From UBA2160 sp964588665 (GTDB taxonomy: Bacteria; Chloroflexota; Dehalococcoidia; Lucifugimonadales; UBA1123): a stretch of DNA of 20,805 nt. A program made the position numbers and the translations under genes. Every line of letters begins with the position of its first letter. Positions within the stretch are counted from its first letter, which is position 1. The notes beneath the pieces are model-generated. The model was not told where the DNA came from. It saw only the letters and a list, made by a program, of their open reading frames with translations, and ran no database searches. Below are positions 15,282 through 20,805 of this stretch, in pieces. The stretch spans positions 1 to 20,805 of the forward strand of contig CAZPQQ010000058.1 in the NCBI GenBank assembly GCA_964588665.1, written 5' to 3'.

Positions 15282-16127
15282 ATGGGTGTCAAAATCGTTA
15301 CCGACAGCACTTCCGACCTTCCCCGGGCTCTTGCCGAGGAGTTGGGCATTACGGTCGTGCCTCTGAGCGTCCAATTCGGCGCCGAAGTCTTCGTAGACCG
15401 CGTCACGATGTCGCCTGACGAATTCTTTGAGCGTCTCACGTTGGGAGAGGACTATCCGACCACGTCACAGCCCTCTGTCGGCGATTTTGTCGAAGCATAC
15501 GAAAGGCTCGGGGCCGACGCCGACGGCATCGTCTCCATCCACGTTTCGGACAAGGTCAGCGGCACCCTCAACTCAGCGCGTTTGGCGTCGGAACAGGCCC
15601 AAGTTTCGTGCCCAATCGAGGTCCTGGACACGTACTCGGTATCCATGGGAGTCACGATGGTGGCTATTGAGGCCGCGCGAGCCGCATCCGCGGGCGGTGA
15701 CATCGGCCACGTAACCGGAGTCGCGGCGGATGCCATCACTCGGTGTCAGGTCTTTGCGCTTTTGGACACGCTGGAATACCTGGAGAAGGGCGGCAGAATC
15801 GGAAAAGCACAAGCCCTACTGGGAACGCTGCTCCGAGTCAAACCAATGATCATCCTCCGAGAAGGCGTTGTCCACGAGCTGGCCAAGGAGCGGACGCGAC
15901 GAAAAGGCATCGCCAGATTGGAACGGACGGCTCGGGAGTTCGCGCCCCTCGCTGGATTGGCGGTTATGCACTCCACAACTTCCGACGAAGCGGACGCTCT
16001 CGCCAAGAGCGTAGCCGGGCTTCTGACGCCGGGAAACGAGCCGATGGTCATGCAGTTCGGTCCGGTCCTCGGCACTTACACCGGACCAGGCGCCTTGGGC
16101 ATCGGTCTCTTGAGCGCGCCCAAATGA
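15282..16127 (+). CDS. fakB: DegV family fatty acid-binding protein (FakB)
   Basis: Binds a fatty acid and presents its carboxylate to FakA. The 281-residue protein shows the DegV hallmarks: VKIVTDSTSDLP at the N-terminus, TTSQPS, the VSDKVSGTLNSARLA segment, and YLEKGGRIGKAQALLG with Arg172. One difference: the C-terminal motif reads GTYTGPGALGIG, so the His that usually precedes the TGPG/VGPG turn in characterised FakB proteins is Tyr266. The ATG at 15282 is preferred to the GTG two codons earlier because GAGG (15273-15276) is then 5 bp away and the protein starts at strand 1. Confidence 0.92.
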   Translation: MGVKIVTDSTSDLPRALAEELGITVVPLSVQFGAEVFVDRVTMSPDEFFERLTLGEDYPTTSQPSVGDFVEAYERLGADADGIVSIHVSDKVSGTLNSARLASEQAQVSCPIEVLDTYSVSMGVTMVAIEAARAASAGGDIGHVTGVAADAITRCQVFALLDTLEYLEKGGRIGKAQALLGTLLRVKPMIILREGVVHELAKERTRRKGIARLERTAREFAPLAGLAVMHSTTSDEADALAKSVAGLLTPGNEPMVMQFGPVLGTYTGPGALGIGLLSAPK

Positions 16128-16211
16128 GTCCGATGGCGCCGGCTGAAGAATGCCTGAAGTTCGGTCCCGTTGTATTCCTTCGAAGCGTGATCTGGGCTAT
16201 GCTACGAATCA

Positions 16212-18659
16212 ATGGCGAAGAACGGTTCGGACCCACGTGAGACCCTTCTCAAGATACTGACCCTGGAGCGATCCCGAGGCTTTCGAGACACGGCGGTGAT
16301 CGGGGGTCTGGACGGATTCCTGCGGCGGCATGCGGATTTGCTCGCCCCACAGATCGGGCCGGCGCCCGCTTACACCCGGTGGACGCCTGACGAACGAGCA
16401 CGCTGGGCTGACGACCTCGCCAAACGCTTCGAAGGCCAGACTTCGAACATCGCCAAGCCATCTTCGCCGCCGACGAAAAAGCAGCTCCCCCCCAAACGCA
16501 AAAAACCCAGAGCCGCGCCGCCGCCTCCACAGAAGCCGGTGCTGCTCGCCGACGAAGTCTCTGCTCTTCGGGGTGTGGCTGGACTAACCGTGAGCAGACT
16601 GAGCCGATTGGGGATCGAACGAATCGGCGACCTGGTCTTCCACTTTCCGCATCGTCACGACGACTTCACCGACGTTCGCAAGATCGCTCAACTGACCCCG
16701 GGCGAGGACCAGACCGTAGTGGTGTCCGTCTGGGAAGCCACGGAAACCGGGTCGGGACCGGGTGGACGGAGATCGACGCAAGCGACGCTAGGCGACGACT
16801 CAGGCACCGTTAGGGCGGTATGGTTTAACCAACCCTGGGTTGCCAAGAGGCTCCGGCCCGGCGCCAAAATTGCCGTAAGCGGCAAGGTCAGCGTCTTTCG
16901 AGACCGCTTCGTGTTCAATTCGCCCCGGTTCGAAGAGTTGGGCAAAGGACCGGACGGCCCGGTCAGCGCGGGCAGCATCGTTCCCGTGTATTCAGCCACC
17001 GACGGCTTGCCCCAGTGGCGCATCCGAGCCATGGTCAAGCAAGCCGTTGACCTGACGCTGTCGCAAGTCGAGGAGTTCGTGCCGGTCGACATATTGGAGC
17101 GATTGGACATGGTCGGGCTGCGAGACGCCGTCGCCCAGATGCACAACCCCGAAACACAGGCCCACAAAAAGGCCGCCCGCTTTCGGTTGGCTTTTGACGA
17201 GCTGTTCGTGATGCAACTCACGGTGGCCACCCAAAAGCGCCAATGGCGAGAGGAAGGCGCTGGCACGCCTCTGGCAACCGAGAGCGAAGCGCTGGACGAG
17301 TTCATCGACTCCCTGCCGTTCGAGCTCACTCGCGCCCAGGCCACCGCGCTCGATGAAGTGCTGGCCGATCTCCGTTCCGACCGGCCCATGCGCCGGCTGC
17401 TTCAGGGCGACGTGGGCAGCGGCAAGACCGCCGTGGCGGCCACAGCGATGGTTGCCGCCGCACATCACGGCAAACAGTCCGCGTTGATGGCGCCTACCGA
17501 GATTTTGGCCGAACAGCACTTCTTGACCATCGCGAAACTGCTGTCCAATTCTGAGCATCCGGCAGACGGGCAGTACGTCGTGACGATCGACGTCGCTGGG
17601 GTAGACCGGCCGCTGGCGGTCGCGCTTTTGCTTGGCAGGCAACGCAAGCGCGTCAAAGACGATGTTCGAGCGATGCTGGCGAGCGGCGTGATCGACATCG
17701 TAATCGGCACGCACGCCTTGATCCAGGAATCGGTCGAGATACCCGAACTGGCCCTGGTGGTGGTTGACGAGCAGCACAGGTTCGGCGTGATGCAGCGGGC
17801 GTCATTGGGAGGCAAGGCCAGCCGGCCCCACGTACTGGCTATGAGCGCTACCCCGATCCCGCGTTCGTTGGCTCTGACCGCGTACGGAGACCTGGACATA
17901 TCCGTGATCGACGAACTGCCGCCGGGGAGAACTCCGGCAAGGACTCGATGGGTCGAGGCGGAACGCAGGGATTCCGCTTACGAATTCATCAGGAAAGAGG
18001 TCGAAGCGGGTAGGCAGGCCTTTATCGTTTGCCCTCTCGTCGAAGAGTCGGAGGCCATCCAATCTCGCGCCGCGGTGGAAGAGCATGGAAGGCTTTCGAC
18101 GCAGGTGTTCCCAGACCTCCGATTGGGGTTGCTGCACGGCCGGATGTCGCTCCAGGAAAAAGAGGAAATCATGGGTCGGTTCAAGGCGAACGACATCGAA
18201 GTCCTCGTCTCCACGTCCGTGGTGGAAGTGGGAATCGACGTGCCGAACGCGACCGTCATGATGATCGACGGCGCTGACAGGTTCGGCCTCTCGCAGCTTC
18301 ACCAGTTTCGAGGCAGAGTCGGTCGGGGCCAGCATCAGAGCCACTGCTTGCTGCTGGCGGATTCCCCGGGAGAAGAGGCCCGTCATCGGCTCAAGTTGAT
18401 CGAGAGAGTGCACGACGGGTTTGAGCTCGCCGAAGAAGACCTCAAGCTGCGGGGACCCGGCGACTACATGGGCACCCGCCAGAGCGGACTGCCAACCCTC
18501 AAAGTCGCCACTCTAACCGACTACGACATACTGGCCCTCGCGAAACAGGAGGCTGCCCGAATCCTGGACTCAGACCCGACCCTGTCCGAAGAGGGACGAC
18601 AGGCGTTGGCGCAGCGCCTGGCCGAGTACTCCGGCGGCGTGGTCTCCGAGGCGAGTTGA
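16212..18659 (+). CDS. recG: ATP-dependent DNA helicase RecG
   Basis: Remodels stalled replication forks and Holliday junctions. The 815-residue protein is longer than the usual 680-700 because of an N-terminal region of about 110 residues ending in a Lys/Pro-rich linker. Then come a helix-hairpin segment (LRGVAGLTVSRLSRLG), the OB-fold wedge domain (about 157-245), and the SF2 motor with Walker A GDVGSGKT (K405), DEQH (519-522) and QFRGRVGRG (from Q698). Between motif Ia and the IVIGTHALIQE motif there is an insertion of about 20 residues compared with typical RecG. The ATG has no clear ribosome site; a TATGCT box (16198-16203) 8 bp upstream raises the chance of a leaderless transcript. Confidence 0.96.
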   Translation: MAKNGSDPRETLLKILTLERSRGFRDTAVIGGLDGFLRRHADLLAPQIGPAPAYTRWTPDERARWADDLAKRFEGQTSNIAKPSSPPTKKQLPPKRKKPRAAPPPPQKPVLLADEVSALRGVAGLTVSRLSRLGIERIGDLVFHFPHRHDDFTDVRKIAQLTPGEDQTVVVSVWEATETGSGPGGRRSTQATLGDDSGTVRAVWFNQPWVAKRLRPGAKIAVSGKVSVFRDRFVFNSPRFEELGKGPDGPVSAGSIVPVYSATDGLPQWRIRAMVKQAVDLTLSQVEEFVPVDILERLDMVGLRDAVAQMHNPETQAHKKAARFRLAFDELFVMQLTVATQKRQWREEGAGTPLATESEALDEFIDSLPFELTRAQATALDEVLADLRSDRPMRRLLQGDVGSGKTAVAATAMVAAAHHGKQSALMAPTEILAEQHFLTIAKLLSNSEHPADGQYVVTIDVAGVDRPLAVALLLGRQRKRVKDDVRAMLASGVIDIVIGTHALIQESVEIPELALVVVDEQHRFGVMQRASLGGKASRPHVLAMSATPIPRSLALTAYGDLDISVIDELPPGRTPARTRWVEAERRDSAYEFIRKEVEAGRQAFIVCPLVEESEAIQSRAAVEEHGRLSTQVFPDLRLGLLHGRMSLQEKEEIMGRFKANDIEVLVSTSVVEVGIDVPNATVMMIDGADRFGLSQLHQFRGRVGRGQHQSHCLLLADSPGEEARHRLKLIERVHDGFELAEEDLKLRGPGDYMGTRQSGLPTLKVATLTDYDILALAKQEAARILDSDPTLSEEGRQALAQRLAEYSGGVVSEAS

Positions 18660-18833
18660 ACGGTGCTCCGCGCCCAACGCCGTGCCACCAAAAGACACGA
18701 CACGATCGTTGGCGTCCAGCAGCCCTTCGACGAAATTCCAAGTAACGGCTCTTTGTTGATGTCGAATTCCAAGGCGGTGACGCCGTCCCGAGTTGCGAGT
18801 ACATGGGGTGCAGGGGCGAAGCCCCGCCAGGTT
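18660..18833. other. Region between recG and the insertion sequence
   Basis: No confident gene. A perfect GC-rich hairpin GGGGC-GAA-GCCCC (18813-18825) lies just outside the IS left end; lacking a T-run it is at best a weak recG terminator. The minus strand has open frames with protein-like stretches (for example VTALEFDINKEPLLGI) that shift frame and run into recG, so this may be the remains of an older gene or a dispersed repeat. Confidence 0.35.
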
Positions 18834-18851
18834 CTAGTCCGAACTTCCAAC
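18834..18851 (+). repeat. Left terminal inverted repeat of the IS
   Basis: Reads CTAGTCCGAACTTCCAAC, with the core CCGAACTTCCA identical to the inverted right end. It lies about 60 bp before the transposase -35 box. Confidence 0.78.
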
Positions 18852-18895
18852 GTATTTGTGCCTGGCCGTGCCTAAGATTGTAGACAGAACGCTAG

Positions 18896-18927
18896 TTGAC
18901 ATTATGGCTCACTTATGCCTATAATGT
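18896..18927 (+). promoter_or_regulatory. Consensus transposase promoter inside a palindrome
   Basis: Perfect TTGACA (18896-18901) and perfect TATAAT (18920-18925) with an 18-bp spacer. ACATTAT (18899-18905) and ATAATGT (18921-18927) form an inverted repeat joining the two boxes, extended inward by GGC (18906-18908) and GCC (18917-18919). The arrangement would suit an autoregulatory operator or an RNA-polymerase-blocking site for the transposase. Confidence 0.75.
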
Positions 18928-18954
18928 GCCATGGGACGACGAGCCAGAGGCGCT

Positions 18955-20685
18955 ATGCATGTGGTCAGGGTAGAGAAGGTCGAGAAAGGCAAGACCTACG
19001 AATCCGTTCTGGTCCGTCAGTCCTACCGCGAGGGGTCACGCGTCAAGAAGCGCACGCTTGCGAGTCTGACGGCGCTTCCTTCTGCGGCTATAGACGCCGT
19101 CGAGCGGATCCTCAACGGCGAGACACTTCTCCCGGTGGACCAGGCTCTGAGGGTCGAACGCAGTTGGGCACATGGCCACGTGGCCGCAGTATTGGGGACC
19201 GCGCAGAAACTAAGGGTTGCCGCCCTGATAGACCCTAAACCGAGCCGCCAACGAGACCTTGTCATCGCCATGATCGCAGCCCGGGTGTTGCAGCCTGCCT
19301 CCAAGCTGGCCACCACCCGGATGTTGGACGCCACAAGTCTAGGTCAATCCCTGGGTGTGGTGGACGCGACCGAGGATGAGCTCTATGGCGCAATGGACTG
19401 GCTGTTGGCGCGCCAGGAGCGCATTGAGAGTCGACTGGTCAAGCGGTATCTGACGTTGGGTGGTGCGGTGCTCTACGACCTGAGTTCGACCTACGTAGAG
19501 GGAGAGCATTGCCCCCTGGCAAAGCGAGGATACAGCCGGGATGGGAAACCAGGGAACCAGCAGATCGAGTTTGGGCTGCTGACCAATGGCGACGGAGTTC
19601 CCGTAGCCATCGAGGCCTTCGCTGGAAACACCGGGGACCCAGCCACCTTCCAGGCTCAGGTAGACAAAGTACGGGACCGTTTTGGGGTGGAGGAGGTCAT
19701 CTGGGTGGCCGATCGGGGGATGCTGACCAGTAAGCAAGTAGCAAAGCTGCAGAAGGTGGTGGGGGCGCATTGGGTGACCGCCTTGAGGGCGCCCACCATC
19801 CGGCAGCTGGTGGAGGCAGGCAGCATTCAGTTGTCGCTGTTCGACACCCAGGACTTGGCGGAGGTGACAGACCCGCGCTATCCCGGTGAGCGGCTGATCG
19901 TGTGCCATAATCCGCTGCTGGCGGAGAAGCGGGCGTATAAGAGAGAAGACATGCTGGTGGCAACGGAGCGGGAGCTGGCGAAGGTGGCGGTCATGGCGGA
20001 GCGTGGGGCCGCAGGCGGTCGAGCAGGGTTGCGGGGTGCAGCGGCCATCGGCGAGCGGGTCGGCCGGGTCATCAACAAGTATCAGATGGCCAAGCACTTC
20101 ATCCGGACTATCACGGACAGCAGCTTGACCTACGCTCGCAACGAGCCGTCCATCGCCCGCGAGGCGGCGCTGGACGGGTTGTATGTGTTGCGGACCAACG
20201 TGCCCCAGAAGCGATTGGATACGGCCGGTGTAGTGCTAACCTACAAAAGCTTGGCGCACGTGGAGCAGGCCTTCCGGCACTTCAAGCTGAGCGACCTGCA
20301 GGTGCGGCCTATCTACCACTACACTGAACCCCGCGTGCGGGCACACCTGCTGTTATGCATGCTGGCCTATGGGGTGCAGCGGGAGATGCAGCAGGCCCTG
20401 GCGCCGTTGCTCTTCGTGGACGAGGCGCCCCCGGCACGGCCTGATCCGGTCGCCACAGCGCCTCGCTCAGAGGAAGCCCTGCGCAAGGACCGCACTCAAC
20501 GCACCGCCGATGGGTTCCCTGTACACAGCTTCCGGACTCTCCTCGCCAGTTTGGGGACGTTGGTCAAGAACCGGGTAATCCCCAACGGTGGCGACCAACG
20601 GGCTGCATTCGACTTGCTCACTGAGCCAACGCCGCTCCAGCAGCGTGCGTTTGAGTTGTTGGGGGTCAAAATGGGCAGGTTGTAG
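18955..20685 (+). CDS. IS1634-family DDE transposase
   Basis: Catalyses movement of the enclosing element. The 576-residue protein has the RNase-H-like DDE triad: D175 in LYDLSSTYVEG, D253 in VADRGM, and E437 in HVEQAFRHFK, followed by the family's RPIYHYTEPRVRAHLLLC motif. PLAKRGYSRD after the first Asp is also typical. The ATG at 18955 is chosen: the promoter -10 ends at 18925, so an in-frame ATG at 18931 would sit at or before the transcript start, whereas AGAGG (18946-18950) precedes 18955 by 4 bp, and family members start near this beta strand. No frameshift or stop interrupts it, so it may be active. Confidence 0.9.
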   Translation: MHVVRVEKVEKGKTYESVLVRQSYREGSRVKKRTLASLTALPSAAIDAVERILNGETLLPVDQALRVERSWAHGHVAAVLGTAQKLRVAALIDPKPSRQRDLVIAMIAARVLQPASKLATTRMLDATSLGQSLGVVDATEDELYGAMDWLLARQERIESRLVKRYLTLGGAVLYDLSSTYVEGEHCPLAKRGYSRDGKPGNQQIEFGLLTNGDGVPVAIEAFAGNTGDPATFQAQVDKVRDRFGVEEVIWVADRGMLTSKQVAKLQKVVGAHWVTALRAPTIRQLVEAGSIQLSLFDTQDLAEVTDPRYPGERLIVCHNPLLAEKRAYKREDMLVATERELAKVAVMAERGAAGGRAGLRGAAAIGERVGRVINKYQMAKHFIRTITDSSLTYARNEPSIAREAALDGLYVLRTNVPQKRLDTAGVVLTYKSLAHVEQAFRHFKLSDLQVRPIYHYTEPRVRAHLLLCMLAYGVQREMQQALAPLLFVDEAPPARPDPVATAPRSEEALRKDRTQRTADGFPVHSFRTLLASLGTLVKNRVIPNGGDQRAAFDLLTEPTPLQQRAFELLGVKMGRL

Positions 20686-20738
20686 ACAGACAACTTCGTC
20701 CAAAAGGACCCATTATGTGCCTGGTTTGCCCAGAACCT
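20680..20738 (+). repeat. Right subterminal region with repeats shared with the left end
   Basis: TTGTAGACAGA at 20680-20690 (which contains the transposase stop) also occurs at 18878-18888. TGTGCCTGG at 20716-20724 also occurs at 18857-18865. Both pairs are direct copies. A GTCC-AAAA-GGAC hairpin lies at about 20698-20709. These may be subterminal transposase-binding sites or chance matches. Confidence 0.4.
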
Positions 20739-20756
20739 GCTGGAAGTTCGGTCTAG
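20739..20756 (-). repeat. Right terminal inverted repeat of the IS
   Basis: Reverse complement reads CTAGACCGAACTTCCAGC, differing from the left end at two positions. It is 53 bp beyond the transposase stop codon. Confidence 0.78.
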
Positions 20757-20805
20757 GAACCTCGTTCATCCATGCTTTGTACGAATTGCGGGCACGAAAA
20801 CGCCC

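Larger units (their letters stand above)
18834..20756 (+). mobile_element. IS1634-type insertion sequence
   Basis: An apparently complete element of about 1.92 kb. The left end CTAGTCCGAACTTCCAAC (18834-18851) and the inverted right end (20739-20756, reverse complement CTAGACCGAACTTCCAGC) match at 16 of 18 positions. They enclose one full-length DDE transposase gene and its promoter. The outermost CTAG occurs at both ends: it is either part of the repeats or a 4-bp target duplication, in which case the element is 18838-20752. Just outside, AGGTT on the left mirrors GAACCT on the right. No longer direct duplication was found. Confidence 0.82.

Noticed and set aside
1..20805. tRNA, rRNA or CRISPR array
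   Set aside because: No cloverleaf, rRNA-like stretch or regularly spaced repeat array was seen when reading both strands.

Overview
The window is moderately GC-rich bacterial chromosome that is almost fully coding, with short intergenic gaps and several TTG starts (401, 2631, 9589, 13235, 13564). The gene content points to a monoderm-like, uncultivated-type bacterium: a secreted protein anchored by a C-terminal membrane helix, a FakA/FakB pair, a YtxH protein, a four-Cys L28 and a RecG with an extra N-terminal region. A Chloroflexota lineage (Dehalococcoidia/SAR202-like) is my best guess, from general resemblance only.

Region by region: (1) 242-3994 (+) is a potassium-uptake cluster. It runs from a good sigma70-type promoter and a structured leader through a TrkH/KtrB channel, a KtrA-like RCK protein, a universal stress protein and two small proteins that consist of an RCK nucleotide-binding domain only. 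pheA (prephenate dehydratase) overlaps the end of the last one. (2) After a 500-bp gap, 5337-8594 (+) encodes a 1085-residue exported PKD-domain surface protein. It converges, through a strong bidirectional terminator, on (3) two small minus-strand envelope genes (a one-helix membrane protein and a YtxH-type protein) driven by a promoter embedded in a 12-bp inverted repeat. (4) 9791-11880 (-) is the most unusual part. One near-consensus promoter drives two abutting genes. The first is a DHDPS/NAL-superfamily aldolase whose pyruvate-binding Thr-Thr motif is altered. The second is a homologue of MfnB, the furan-forming synthase of methanofuran biosynthesis, with a TusA-like domain fused at its C-terminus. 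No other methanofuran gene is present. (5) 11970-13455 (-) carries rpmB then hemA. (6) 13465-18659 (+) carries fakA, fakB and recG; fakA has a good promoter that lies back-to-back with rpmB. (7) 18834-20756 is an apparently intact IS1634-type insertion sequence, with terminal inverted repeats flanked by CTAG, a consensus promoter inside a palindrome, and a DDE transposase.

How the genes work together: the Ktr-type channel and its RCK proteins would gate K+ uptake by nucleotide binding, with the stress protein as a likely accessory. FakB presents fatty acid to the FakA kinase to make acyl-phosphate for phospholipid synthesis. The aldolase and the MfnB-TusA fusion look like consecutive or cooperating steps of an undescribed small-molecule pathway, which is the best candidate here for a new system. 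No tRNA, rRNA or CRISPR array was seen.
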